Assembly (NCBI RefSeq): GCF_020614395.1
Contig: NZ_CP085324.1
Coordinates: 1,431,564-1,495,563, forward strand
Source of the DNA: Salarchaeum japonicum
Lineage (GTDB): Archaea > Halobacteriota > Halobacteria > Halobacteriales > Halobacteriaceae
Direction of reading: 5' to 3'
Length of the DNA: 64,000 bases
Shown: piece after piece, positions 1 to 9,241 of the stretch
How the letters are laid out: every line of letters starts with the position of its first letter
Numbering within the stretch: position 1 is the stretch's first letter
The notes under the pieces: generated by a model
Databases searched by the model: none
What the model was told of the DNA's origin: nothing
The model's input: only the letters and a program-made list of their open reading frames with translations
Program-made: the position numbers and the translations under genes

Positions 1-685
1 CGCAGTCGTACCAGTCCTCGACCTCGAAAACGTCGATGCGGGCGTCGGACTCGATCATGCGCTGGAGCGCGTCCGTGAGCTGGTACTCGCCGCCAGCCCC
101 GCGAATGTCGTTCTCGACCAGGTGATTGAGCGTGTCGAACAGGAGATCCGTGTTCTCCACGATGTACACGCCACTAATCGCGTAGTTCGACTGAGGATTG
201 TCCGGCTTCTCGACGAGACGCTCGACCCGACTGCCTTCCGAGAGTTCTGCGACGCCGTAGTGCTGGGGTTCGTCGACGGTCTTCACGCCGATACTCGCGT
301 CCGGGTCGTCGAGCGAATCGTGCGCGTCGAGGAACGTCCCGTACCCGTTCTCGAACAGCATATCGCCGAGCGCGATGAGTGCGGGTTCGCCGCGAACAAC
401 TTCCTCAGTCTGGTAGATGCTATGACCGAGTCCCTCCGCACTCTCCTGTTCGACGAACTGGAAAGTGAACTCGTCGCCGAACGATTCTTCGGCGTACTCG
501 ACAATCTGATCCTGCATCGGGCCACCAACAACGAGGACGACCTCGTCGACTCGAGTTTCTGCGAGGCTGGAGAGAATATGGCCGAGGATGGGACACCCCG
601 CCAGACGAACCATCGCCTTCGGCTTCGTATGGGTCTGTGGGTATAAGCGTGTACCCTGTCCTGCGGCAGGAATGACTGCCTTCAT
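1..685 (-). CDS. Sugar-1-phosphate nucleotidyltransferase (glucose-1-phosphate uridylyl/thymidylyltransferase type), 3' end cut by window edge
   Basis: About 228 residues are visible, reading leftwards off the window edge. The N-terminus has the nucleotide-binding signature GxGTRLxPxTxxxPK at residues 9-23, a GLGH segment near 85-88 and the metal-binding GD at 107-108, all diagnostic of the NTP-transferase (Rossmann-like) family. These enzymes couple a sugar 1-phosphate to UTP or dTTP in the cytoplasm, supplying activated sugars to glycosyltransferases. It is divergent from the flippase at 784, with about 100 bp between them, fitting a surface polysaccharide or S-layer glycan locus. The C-terminal domain (acetyltransferase-like in many archaeal homologues) cannot be seen, so UTP versus dTTP specificity is open. 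Confidence 0.88.
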   Translation of the reverse strand, partial: MKAVIPAAGQGTRLYPQTHTKPKAMVRLAGCPILGHILSSLAETRVDEVVLVVGGPMQDQIVEYAEESFGDEFTFQFVEQESAEGLGHSIYQTEEVVRGEPALIALGDMLFENGYGTFLDAHDSLDDPDASIGVKTVDEPQHYGVAELSEGSRVERLVEKPDNPQSNYAISGVYIVENTDLLFDTLNHLVENDIRGAGGEYQLTDALQRMIESDARIDVFEVEDWYDC

Positions 686-783
686 CTTATCTAAGAGGGA
701 ATTACAGAGTCGTATAGTCTTTGTTGTCTTCCCGAGCAGACACAGCGGACTTATGGGGGCGGTGACGGAAGGATGAGTAACTG

Positions 784-2232
784 ATGAGCCAGGCGGGGAA
801 CATAAACATCCGCAAGCAAGCCACGATTTCCTTCGCTGGGAACATAGTGGATACAGGGATCAGTTTTCTTGGTCTGGTGGCGATGGCGTACGTTCTCGGT
901 GCGACAGGGCTCGGGCAGTACTACCTGATTCTCGCCGTCGTGAACGTCGCACTATTCCCGATCACTGGACTCGGACAAGCCGTTCTCAAACGCGGGAGTG
1001 AAGAGCCACACGACCCCGCGAAGATATTCGGAACCGGACTCTCAATGGCGTTCCTGTACGTCGCGACAATCGTCGTTATCCTCGCGGGTATTATGATATC
1101 GGGCGTAATCCCGATTCGATTCGGGCCGAACGTCATCTTCGCTGCAACGACGGTCTTCGTAACTCGAGCTGCGCTCACTATTCAGATTGACGCATACCGC
1201 GGATACGGTCACACAGGATACGCCACGCTTGTCGACAACGCGTACGGAATCCTCCAAACGATACTACAACTCGGAGTTCTCGTACTCGGATTCGAGATTT
1301 TCGGACTCCTCGCGGCGACCACACTCGCGACACTCGTGACGGTCGTCGGCCACTACCTCGTTTCGGTGGTCTCAATTTCACGCCCGCAACTCTCTTCCGC
1401 GCGATCGTTGATTGCGTACGGACGGTGGAGCGTCCTCTCGTCCGGTATTTCGACTATCTATCAGCGTCTCCCGGTTCTCGTACTCGGGTTCGTTGGGTTG
1501 GACGCCGCTATCGGATACTACACGTCTGCGAACCGACTCCTTATGCTCGGAAGTTACGTTGGGGGAAGCCTCGCACCCGCACTGATGGCGAAAACTAGCT
1601 CTCAATCGGGTGGAGAAACCACCGGGGAGCTGTTTCAAGAGTTCCGGAACGTCCACCACCACGTCTCGATTCTCGCAGTCGCGTTCGCCTTCGGGAGTTA
1701 CGCACTCTCCGAGCCCCTCATGGCCACCTTCTTCGATATGACTGACCCCCTTGCTGCCACAGCGCTGGTTGGGTTGACATTCTACCACCTAATTCGAACG
1801 CTAACGAGAGTCGAATACGCATTCCTCGATGGTCTGGATATGCCCGAATTAGGAACTCGAAGTATAGCGGTCGGCCTTGTTGTTCAGGCGGTTCTTATCC
1901 CCGTATTACTCTCACTATACGAATTCATTGGAATCGTCATAGCGATTGTGCTCGCTCATTTCGTAACACTCGTCATCGCTCAGTTGGTTTTCTGGAGGGA
2001 GTTCGGTACTATTCCGCTTCCCGGCGGACTGATCCCTCAAGGGGTGAGTGGTATCGTGATGTTCATCGTCGTTGAGGGGGTCGCCGGTACGCTCGGAATC
2101 CCCTCAATTTTCCACTTACTTGCAGTAATCGCCAGTGGGGCAATCGTCTACCTCGGAACATTGACCGTAGTTGATTCCGGATTCAGAGAAGTCGCCCACG
2201 TGAGTTTCCGGGACGCTAGAGAAGTCCTCTAA
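784..2232 (+). CDS. MOP-superfamily polysaccharide flippase (Wzx/RfbX-like)
   Basis: The 482-residue protein is almost entirely hydrophobic helices, about 12-14 predicted membrane segments, with the N-terminal pattern of Wzx-type lipid-linked oligosaccharide translocases (a short basic start, then helices containing YVLGATGLGQYY). Such proteins flip undecaprenyl- or dolichyl-phosphate-linked glycans across the cytoplasmic membrane. It sits among glycosyltransferases and diverges from a nucleotide-sugar synthase gene. Base composition is somewhat lower in G+C than the metabolic genes further right. Length is usual for the family. The substrate cannot be told from sequence. Confidence 0.9.
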   Translation: MSQAGNINIRKQATISFAGNIVDTGISFLGLVAMAYVLGATGLGQYYLILAVVNVALFPITGLGQAVLKRGSEEPHDPAKIFGTGLSMAFLYVATIVVILAGIMISGVIPIRFGPNVIFAATTVFVTRAALTIQIDAYRGYGHTGYATLVDNAYGILQTILQLGVLVLGFEIFGLLAATTLATLVTVVGHYLVSVVSISRPQLSSARSLIAYGRWSVLSSGISTIYQRLPVLVLGFVGLDAAIGYYTSANRLLMLGSYVGGSLAPALMAKTSSQSGGETTGELFQEFRNVHHHVSILAVAFAFGSYALSEPLMATFFDMTDPLAATALVGLTFYHLIRTLTRVEYAFLDGLDMPELGTRSIAVGLVVQAVLIPVLLSLYEFIGIVIAIVLAHFVTLVIAQLVFWREFGTIPLPGGLIPQGVSGIVMFIVVEGVAGTLGIPSIFHLLAVIASGAIVYLGTLTVVDSGFREVAHVSFRDAREVL

Positions 2233-2259
2233 TCCGATCGTCCTGCTGGGCGCTTTTAC

Positions 2260-3171
2260 TCAGTCGATGAGGCTTCGTTTCGTCTCCGTATCGAAGACAG
2301 CACAACCCCGTGGCCCGATTGCATCTCGATTGACTTCGATGTCGAACTTGTCCTCCATCTCCGATAAGGTCATGTGAACCTCCATCAAAGCGTCCTTATA
2401 CGCCCCGATATCCCGGAACTTTTCGGGTGCTTCGTATCGTTCCCTCCTAAGCGAAAGAAGGTATGCGAAGGGAGCAACGACCAAGTGGAGGAATCCTCGA
2501 ACTAACGAAATCCGATTTCGCTGCCCGGTCATTTCTTCGAACGCCCACCGGAGATACGGTCGGAGATGGAGCCCACTCCGAAACTGGTTTGTGATAGTTT
2601 CAATGCCGATTTTGACCTTATCCAATCGAGAGGGATGATAGCCAAGTGCTCGCCGAACTCGATGGTGGCTGAGGCTCAGGAGCGCGTTTTCAGCGAGGAG
2701 CCTACGATAGAGATCGCGGTCTTCCCCGTAACCCATACTTCGATACGGAATTTCGAGAAGGAGTGATCGGGGAGCCATATAGAGCCCGTATCCGAGAAGT
2801 AGAAACTCGTTCTCTTTAGCGTCTTCCAACTCGTGATACAGCGAGACGAACTGCGAGATACACGGCGTGAATTCATCGTCGGCGTCGAGAGATGACAGAA
2901 TATAGTCCCCTTCTGCCGCTTCGATCGCGTGTTGGCGGGCTTCCCCGTGGTTCGAATTCCCCGCGTCAGCAATTACCCGGAGATTTTCATACTCTTCTTC
3001 AAGCCATCGGAGTATCTCGACGCTTCCATCGGTTGACCCGTCATCTACTACGACGACTTCGAAGCGGTCGTCGATTTGCTCAAGAATACTAGTCAATGAC
3101 TGAGCCACTGTCTCAGCCATATTTAGATGGATGACTGCGACAGTGTATTTTGGTGATTTTTCTATACCCAA
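2260..3171 (-). CDS. GT2-family glycosyltransferase
   Basis: This is a GT-A fold family 2 glycosyltransferase of 303 residues. The nucleotide-binding VVDDGSTDGS lies at 41-50 and the metal-binding DAD at 96-98. I chose the TTG at 3171 because the first conserved beta strand (YTVAVIHLN) begins only about nine residues later and an in-frame stop lies three codons upstream; the next ATG would delete that strand. It transfers a sugar from an activated nucleotide in the cytoplasm. It is the last gene of a leftward run with 3220-3990, 4003-4800 and the broken gene at 4837-5588. This run is AT-richer than the rest of the window. Acceptor and donor are unknown. Confidence 0.85.
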   Translation of the reverse strand: MGIEKSPKYTVAVIHLNMAETVAQSLTSILEQIDDRFEVVVVDDGSTDGSVEILRWLEEEYENLRVIADAGNSNHGEARQHAIEAAEGDYILSSLDADDEFTPCISQFVSLYHELEDAKENEFLLLGYGLYMAPRSLLLEIPYRSMGYGEDRDLYRRLLAENALLSLSHHRVRRALGYHPSRLDKVKIGIETITNQFRSGLHLRPYLRWAFEEMTGQRNRISLVRGFLHLVVAPFAYLLSLRRERYEAPEKFRDIGAYKDALMEVHMTLSEMEDKFDIEVNRDAIGPRGCAVFDTETKRSLID

Positions 3172-3219
3172 ATATATTCACCCCACGTTCGGGAACTACT
3201 GGAGTTATGACTACCCATA

Positions 3220-3990
3220 TTATTCAAAATCTGGTATATTTGCAGATGGTGTATTTTCTTGGCTCAACAAGAGACTGGAGACGAGCCCAATGCGGTGAAC
3301 AATCCAAGCTGTTACCTGAATGGCAGTCCCTTGGAAAGAATTATTGCCGAGTTCTAGAGGGGAAAGTGCCCACATCACTCGACCAAAGTTACTGATTCCG
3401 AGTGCGTCCCAGAGTAATGGGTCAAGCTTCCCGTATCGATATCGCTTTTCCAAATATTCCCGAATAGTGCCTGCTAAACTGTGAGTCACAACTAGGTCCG
3501 GGGCATAGTAAATATCGTAGTGCTCTCTCACCCTGTGGGCTAGTTCTGTTTCTTCATGTCCGTGAACAAACCGCTCATCAAAACCCCCTACTTTTTCAAA
3601 CACTTCTCGTCGAACAGCCATATTACACCCAATCCATTCTTTCATCGGGCCTTCGGCCTCAGGGAAGTCATATCCAACCTCTGCAAGAGGAGAGTTTTGA
3701 GGATGTTGGATATGGCCCCCTACTGCAGGGTACTTGTCAAGTAAGGCAGATGCTCTTTCTAAATAGTTCGGATGAGGGATAGAATCATCGTCAAGGAAAA
3801 CTAGCTTTTCAGAATTTGCTTTGCGAATTCCTGTATTCCGTGCCTTTGAAGCATTATTCTCCCGCTGTAGCAAAACCTCATAATCTGAGAAGGTTTGTTC
3901 GTCAAGTGCGTTTGTGACGGGGATATCATCTGATTTGGAGAGAGTTGGAATGATTACCGATAATTCTGGAGTTGACATTCTATCAGCCAT
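3220..3990 (-). CDS. GT2-family glycosyltransferase (rhamnosyltransferase-like)
   Basis: The 256-residue protein starts with the family 2 strand LSVIIPTL and carries a metal-binding DDD at 67-69. A GCNMAVRREVFEKVGGFDERF block at about 121-141 and GHEETEL at 144-150 are the acceptor and base region of GT2 enzymes. It starts 12 bp after the stop of the upstream gene, so the two are probably co-transcribed. Codon use and base composition are AT-rich compared with the window average. A second ATG four codons in is possible. The sugar transferred is unknown. Confidence 0.85.
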   Translation of the reverse strand: MADRMSTPELSVIIPTLSKSDDIPVTNALDEQTFSDYEVLLQRENNASKARNTGIRKANSEKLVFLDDDSIPHPNYLERASALLDKYPAVGGHIQHPQNSPLAEVGYDFPEAEGPMKEWIGCNMAVRREVFEKVGGFDERFVHGHEETELAHRVREHYDIYYAPDLVVTHSLAGTIREYLEKRYRYGKLDPLLWDALGISNFGRVMWALSPLELGNNSFQGTAIQVTAWIVHRIGLVSSLLLSQENTPSANIPDFE

Positions 3991-4002
3991 TTATTAGATT
4001 GC

Positions 4003-4800
4003 TCAGTCTCTTTTGAGTATCTTTCTTCCAGTACGGTAAAAGATGTCCAAACCACGGTCTATCATCCCATGAAGAGGAGTGTGGATTTCAAACCCCCGGT
4101 CTATCAACACTCGAACGCGATTTGAATGGTTTATTCTTTTTCCAACTACCTCTGCATGTTCTGGATTGTTTATATCTCCTGGAGATCCGTCATGAAGTAC
4201 CTTCACCTCGCCGATGACTTGAATCGGCCAGGACACGGGGCAATTATATATTGGGGAAAGTGCTGTTAGCTGTAGCTTCTTCTCCTCCCAAATGGCCCTG
4301 CGGAAAGAGGCCTGATCTCTTCGAAAGCCTTGTTCTTGATGTATTTGATACCATTTTTGCAGGAAAGCTCTCGTATTGGCAGAATCATCGAAAGCTAGTA
4401 CTCCTGTCTGGTATATTGGCAAGCTGTCTGGGATCCCATTAAATTCCCGTTCACGGTCGTATCGGAGTTCCCATTCATATGGATCAACTGCTGCAGCAAT
4501 GTTGAAATTGTCGAGTAAATCAAAAAGTTCCGACACATCCCCAATGATATATGTATCAGTATCTAAATATATTGTCTGGTCAAAAGGTGACTTGAGAAGG
4601 TTTCGAGGCTTGTCTGCGAAGTCATCATGTGGGTCGTCATCAATGATTACCTCGTCAAAAACTGGATCACTTACTTCTCGGTGTGCAACCAGACCAATTG
4701 GAACATCCATAACCCCTTTTGCACTTTGTGCTGCTTCCCTTGCATCCTCTAAGAACTCGTCAGCAGTGGCAATATACAGTAGCCCGAAATCCTGGCCCAT
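4003..4800 (-). CDS. DxD-type nucleotide-sugar glycosyltransferase (GT8-like)
   Basis: The protein has 265 residues. A strand ending in YLDTDTYI places a DTD metal/UDP-sugar binding motif at 80-82, as in GT8-like and related GT-A enzymes. A conserved-looking YQTGVLAF segment near 130 and a C-terminal HGSPGD segment, resembling the HxxGxxK region of GT8, support the assignment. It lies in the AT-rich leftward run, 36 bp downstream of the disrupted FkbM-like methyltransferase and directly upstream of a GT2 gene, so it probably adds one residue of the same glycan. Donor and acceptor are not predictable. Confidence 0.75.
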   Translation of the reverse strand: MGQDFGLLYIATADEFLEDAREAAQSAKGVMDVPIGLVAHREVSDPVFDEVIIDDDPHDDFADKPRNLLKSPFDQTIYLDTDTYIIGDVSELFDLLDNFNIAAAVDPYEWELRYDREREFNGIPDSLPIYQTGVLAFDDSANTRAFLQKWYQIHQEQGFRRDQASFRRAIWEEKKLQLTALSPIYNCPVSWPIQVIGEVKVLHDGSPGDINNPEHAEVVGKRINHSNRVRVLIDRGFEIHTPLHGMIDRGLDIFYRTGRKILKRD

Positions 4801-4836
4801 TACTACTTCTTAGAATGTAGTTGGCTGGTGAAGTAT

Positions 4837-5588
4837 TTATTCGTGTTCCTTATGAGCGACATGGACACGGATATCTTTTCTTAAGCAGTAGTCGCTTAGG
4901 TCGCCAGATTCTACTAGTCTACTACTCATAATTTCGTACTCGGACTCTTCCAACTTTTCTTTGACTTTTTAGATGTTGGGTTTAAAAATCTATGAGACTT
5001 CGCGATAATAGTATGAGGGAGTGTCTCCCAAATCACCAATTATTTTTAATTCCCTCTCCTCACAATCTAGAACTAATACATCAGATAGTGGTATGTCTTC
5101 GGGGCCGATTTGGTTTGCGCCAGCAGCCTCTCCTCGTAGATTGGCAGAGTTTCCGACAATACCATGACAGATGTTGATTTCTGCAGGTGGGTTATTCATT
5201 TCTACAGTTTCCTGTGCTCTCGAGGCCCAGTCGTTAGCCCCTTCGTAAACGACGATTTTTCCGTTTTCGCCCACTTGTAATGCTGCTATTACCGTTGACA
5301 CACCCCATCCCCCGCCAACAATCGACACTTGATCTCCCGAGTGGATGTGCTCTCTTATCCCTTTGACTAACGCGTGTTCGTATTCTTTCGGGTTTGGATG
5401 CCCCGTTTGCCATGGTATCCAAGTATCCCCGATATACGGGCCGCTCGAACCGATATTCCGTTATACGTAGTCGTTGTGCGGGGAAGCTTGTCTCGGATTG
5501 GCCTGTAAAGATACCTTAGTCCGACGCGTATGATATATCTGCCACCTTGACGTCGGAACACGTCAATAGCCTCGTTCAAAATCCCCAT
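4837..5588 (-). pseudogene. FkbM-family methyltransferase, disrupted by several frameshifts
   Basis: Read leftwards, an ATG at 5588 opens a frame that stays similar to FkbM-type SAM methyltransferases for about 55 residues. It continues in another frame after about 5425, where RNIGSSGPYIGDTWIP leads into the SAM-binding strand VSIVGGGWGVST. Further along, the reading is interrupted by stops at about 4991 and 4970. In-frame family-like sequence then resumes (EIMSSRLVESGD ... RVHVAHKEHE) up to a TAA at 4837. At least three indels are needed to restore about 250 residues, the usual family length. FkbM enzymes O-methylate sugars. This could be true decay or, less likely, clustered sequencing errors. 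Confidence 0.75.
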
Positions 5589-5694
5589 TTAGACCCTCAT
5601 ATTAAGTGGCCACGAAGACATCCCTGCATAACATCTCCTGTACACTCTATATCCGATACTAGGTCATTAAGTATTCTGGTTTGGTGGTTCTGAT

Positions 5695-6837
5695 ATGGTC
5701 AATATAGCATTCGTCACATACTATTGCCCTCACTATCGTACGGGGTTTTTCGAACAATTCGAGAGCCGTCTGGAGGGGGATCTTGACCCAAAGATATTCT
5801 TCACAGACCATAAGGAAAACTGGCAAGCGTACGGGGATTTCGATTATGAAGTTCTCCCGCGCTTGAAACCGCGTGAGAGTTACGAAGTCGCACCTACGCT
5901 TTTCTATCGACTCTGGCAGTATGATCCCGACGTAATCGTCTCTGGACCTGTTGAACAATTTGCGGCCCACGCGTCGTATCTATATGCGAAGGCGACGGGA
6001 ACGCCGTTCGTTCTCTGGACTGGCGAATGGACACTTCCAAAGACCACTCTCCGGACTCTAACGTTCCCATTAATTAGGAGAATCTACCATGGAGCAGATT
6101 CCTTAGCGGTATACGGGCCGCATATCCGAGATTACGCGGCCGACTTGGGGGTTAATCGAGATAAGATACATCTCGCGTGGAACACGACGGACATTGAGTA
6201 CTTCCAGAATCCGAGTGAGGACGATGCACGAGAACTACGTGACCGACTCGATATCCCCGAAGACGCACCCGTAGCGTTGTACGTCGGGCGTCACGTGAAG
6301 GAGAAGGGGCTTGAATACTTGATTGACGCATTCCGTGAAATCGTCGACGACATCGAACCGACGCCGTATCTTCTCATAGTTGGTGACGGAGACCGGAGAG
6401 ACGAATTAGAGGAACGGGCCGCTGACCTAGACACCGTTCTTTTCCCTGGATACGTAGAGAACAAGGATCTTCCGCCGTACTACGGACTGGCCGATGTCTT
6501 CGTATTGCCCTCTATTCAAACCGAAATTTTCCGCGAGCCGTGGGGACTCGTTGTCACTGAAGCGATGGCGTCGGGAACACCGGTCATAACTACGAGTGAA
6601 GTAGGAATCGCTGCGGCAGGCGTTGTCAAGGACGGCGAAAACGGATACATAGTTCCCGAACGAAATCCGATGGTTCTCGCAGACCGGCTCGAACGGCTAC
6701 TCACGGACGAGGGCCTGCAGAGCGCGATGGGCGAGACCGCTGCAGAAGTGATATCTCAATACGATTATGACAAGATGGTCGACGGTTTCGTCTCCGCTAT
6801 CGATAATGCATTGGGCACTCAGAGTATCGATTCGTAA
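5695..6837 (+). CDS. GT4-family glycosyltransferase
   Basis: The 380-residue GT-B protein has the two Rossmann-like halves of group 1 glycosyltransferases. YVGRHVKEKGLEYL at about 196-209 starts the second half. The EX7E motif is E281-E289 (EPWGLVVTE), followed by AMASGTPVI, which contacts the nucleotide sugar. It diverges from the AT-rich leftward cluster and converges with the next GT4 gene, overlapping it by 19 bp. Base composition rises towards the haloarchaeal norm here. It retains nucleotide-sugar binding residues and should act in the cytoplasm on a lipid-linked glycan. Specificity is unknown. Confidence 0.9.
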   Translation: MVNIAFVTYYCPHYRTGFFEQFESRLEGDLDPKIFFTDHKENWQAYGDFDYEVLPRLKPRESYEVAPTLFYRLWQYDPDVIVSGPVEQFAAHASYLYAKATGTPFVLWTGEWTLPKTTLRTLTFPLIRRIYHGADSLAVYGPHIRDYAADLGVNRDKIHLAWNTTDIEYFQNPSEDDARELRDRLDIPEDAPVALYVGRHVKEKGLEYLIDAFREIVDDIEPTPYLLIVGDGDRRDELEERAADLDTVLFPGYVENKDLPPYYGLADVFVLPSIQTEIFREPWGLVVTEAMASGTPVITTSEVGIAAAGVVKDGENGYIVPERNPMVLADRLERLLTDEGLQSAMGETAAEVISQYDYDKMVDGFVSAIDNALGTQSIDS

Positions 6838-7862
6838 ACGCTCTCATATTCTCCAGTTACATCGCCCCAGGTGCCGACAGATTCGGACGGCGCGCTAAAT
6901 TCAACGACGTTTCGAACTGCAGTAGCGACAGAGTCCGAATCCGTGTCGGAGACACACTCAACATCATCTCGTCCACACCAGTCCTGTAGCGCTGTTGCCG
7001 ATTTCAACACACAGGGCGTTCCCGCGGATAGTGATTCTGCGACGGTGAGGCCGAACGATTCGAACGACGATAGGGAAACGTGGGCGTCGGCACCCGCGTA
7101 GTAGGCAGGTAGTTTGTCGTGGTCGACGTTTCCGAGGAATTCCACGCGGTCGTCAACCCCGACATCGATAGCAAGCTGCTCAAGCGTGTCCCGATACGGG
7201 CCGTCCCCTGCTACGAGAAGATCGTACTCGGGGAGCTGAGGAAGCGCGTTAATCGCGTGCTGGATTCCTTTGTAGTCTTCGAGACGTGCAACACACAGCA
7301 GATACGGCCGGTCACGTTCCAGTGGTTCAGCGTTCTCGAATCGCTCGGTTTCGACACCGAGCGGAATTACGGTACTCTCGACTCCGAGGTCGTCCCTCAC
7401 TTGTTGACGTTCCCACTCGCTCACGGAGACGACTTCGTCTACTGAATGGAGTGCACGTCGAAGTACGGGCCGATACGCGTCGAGAAGGCGATCGCGAAAC
7501 CCGCTCGCGCTGTGACCGTGGTAGTACGTCGTGGCGACCGTCGGGACGCGACTACTCAACGCGGCAAACGAGAACGAGAGCGCGTGCACGTTATGCACGT
7601 GGAGGACATCGTATTCAGTCCAGAGTCGAGGGTTGGCCAGCTGCGGCGCGAAATGAAAGGCTTCGTTCGGAGAAAGACCAAAGTGTCGGCGAACTCTGAC
7701 GCCGTTGCGTACCTCTTCAGCGGGAAGAGTGGCTGTCCTACCCGCTGTTTCGACAGTTACCTCGTGACCGCGCTCAACGAGTCGTTCGCTCACCTCCTTC
7801 ACTTGTGTCTCGACGCCGCCAGTGTGAGGAGTATACCGCGGAGAAACCTGGCAAATTTTCAC
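6819..7862 (-). CDS. GT4-family glycosyltransferase
   Basis: This is a GT-B glycosyltransferase of 347 residues. The N-terminal PHTGGVETQ loop (12-20) is the glycine-rich acceptor loop of the family. The second domain opens with CVARLEDYKGI, and the EX7E motif is E268-E276 followed by SLSAGTP. The start is a GTG at 7862, directly before the conserved MKICQVSP strand. It is divergently arranged with the GT4 gene at 7976 (about 110 bp between them, TATA-like elements on both strands) and overlaps the end of the gene at 5695-6837 tail to tail. The reaction is inferred from family only. Confidence 0.9.
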   Translation of the reverse strand: MKICQVSPRYTPHTGGVETQVKEVSERLVERGHEVTVETAGRTATLPAEEVRNGVRVRRHFGLSPNEAFHFAPQLANPRLWTEYDVLHVHNVHALSFSFAALSSRVPTVATTYYHGHSASGFRDRLLDAYRPVLRRALHSVDEVVSVSEWERQQVRDDLGVESTVIPLGVETERFENAEPLERDRPYLLCVARLEDYKGIQHAINALPQLPEYDLLVAGDGPYRDTLEQLAIDVGVDDRVEFLGNVDHDKLPAYYAGADAHVSLSSFESFGLTVAESLSAGTPCVLKSATALQDWCGRDDVECVSDTDSDSVATAVRNVVEFSAPSESVGTWGDVTGEYESVYESIL

Positions 7863-7975
7863 GGATACGCGTAGATAAGGCTATCCGAGTAATTACTCCT
7901 TGTGAACCTCCACGCGCTGACAACCCCCCTACAGGAACCAACACTCATAAGCACGAACTCCCCCGTTTCTAACCC

Positions 7976-9187
7976 ATGCACCTCGTCCAGGTCGCTCCGT
8001 ACGTCACGTATCCCCCTCGTTTAGGTGGGGATCATCGGACGCACGGCCTGGTGAAGGAGTTCCCGGAATTCGACGACGTAGTGGAGCGGTTCTGTCAGGG
8101 TGGGTCGCCGGCGATGTACAAGTCGTTCGACTTCCGCCGGGAAGTCGATATCGCGGATGGATACACCGAGTACCGGCATCTGCATCCGCTCCACGAACTC
8201 CTCAAGGCTCCGATGCTTCTGGGGTATCCGAACGTGTTCCAGAGCCAAGCTCTCAAGATAGCGAGCGACGGCCTTGGTCGAATGCTCGATGACGCGGATG
8301 TCGTGCTGGCGCGGGAGCCGTGGCAGACGCCGTTCGTACTCGACCAGGTGGGCGACGAAACTCCAGTCGTGTTTTCGAGTCACAACGTGGAGACGGAGCG
8401 GTTCGGGGATATCGACCAGCCGGTGTTCGAGTCGTGGTTCGAGGAGCGCGTGGACGCGCTGGAGCGAACGTCAGTGGAGGGCGCGGACGCGATCGTGTGT
8501 ACGAGCGAGCGGGACGCGGACGTGTACCGGGAGAAGTACGACCCGGGCGGCCCCATTCTCGTTGCGCCGAACGGGACGTACGAGGACGACCTCCGAGAGC
8601 ATCACCCTGACTCGCGTGGGGCAGCACGTGTTCGCCAGCGATACGAAATTCCCGAGGAGGCGACTGTCTGTCTGTTCATGGGGAGTGACTACAAGCCGAA
8701 CGTCGAGGCCGCGAACGCAGTCGTCGATGTCGCCCGCGAGTTCGACGACGAGTCCGAGCGCGTCCACTTCCTCGTGATGGGGAGCGTCGGGAACGCGCTC
8801 GACGACTCGGGACTCCCGGAGAACGTCACCGTCACGGGGTACGTCGAGGACGACTTCGAGGCGCACTTCGACGCGGCAGACATCGCCCTCAACCCCATGC
8901 AGTCGGGCGGCGGAACGAACATCAAACTCATCGACTACTTCGCTCGCAGTCTTCCGGTGATTTCGACGCCGTTCGGGGTTCGCGGAACCCGCGTCACCGA
9001 CGGCGACCACGTCCTCGTCGCCAAACTCGACGGCTACCCCGACGCAATAGCCCGGCTCGCCGACAAGCCGCCCGAGCGAGCGGAGCTCGGGGACGCCGCC
9101 CGCCGACTCGCCGCCGACGAATACACGTGGGAAGCGTCCTCACGGGCGCTCCGCGAGTTCGTCGTGGACGAGTTCGGGCCGTTCTGA
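7976..9187 (+). CDS. GT4-like glycosyltransferase
   Basis: The 403-residue protein begins with the GT-B strand MHLVQVAPYV and a GGDHR acceptor loop. The middle of the protein has SSHNVETER and CTSERDADVY. The C-terminal half has NPMQSGGGTNIKLIDYFA and PVISTPFGVRG, the nucleotide-binding part of a GT4 enzyme in which the usual EX7E is modified. A TATA-like CTCATAAG lies about 28 bp before the ATG, consistent with a leaderless transcript. It is followed by a GT2 gene and a GtrA-like gene on the same strand. Substrate unknown. Confidence 0.85.
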   Translation: MHLVQVAPYVTYPPRLGGDHRTHGLVKEFPEFDDVVERFCQGGSPAMYKSFDFRREVDIADGYTEYRHLHPLHELLKAPMLLGYPNVFQSQALKIASDGLGRMLDDADVVLAREPWQTPFVLDQVGDETPVVFSSHNVETERFGDIDQPVFESWFEERVDALERTSVEGADAIVCTSERDADVYREKYDPGGPILVAPNGTYEDDLREHHPDSRGAARVRQRYEIPEEATVCLFMGSDYKPNVEAANAVVDVAREFDDESERVHFLVMGSVGNALDDSGLPENVTVTGYVEDDFEAHFDAADIALNPMQSGGGTNIKLIDYFARSLPVISTPFGVRGTRVTDGDHVLVAKLDGYPDAIARLADKPPERAELGDAARRLAADEYTWEASSRALREFVVDEFGPF

Positions 9188-9241
9188 CCGTCCATCATCG
9201 AGAACACAATTCTTATTCGCGGAGTCCGAATACCGGGTAGC

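Noticed and set aside
122-646. Plus-strand open frame of 174 codons at the left end
   Set aside because: It is the antisense shadow of the nucleotidyltransferase gene, whose motifs are clear on the minus strand.
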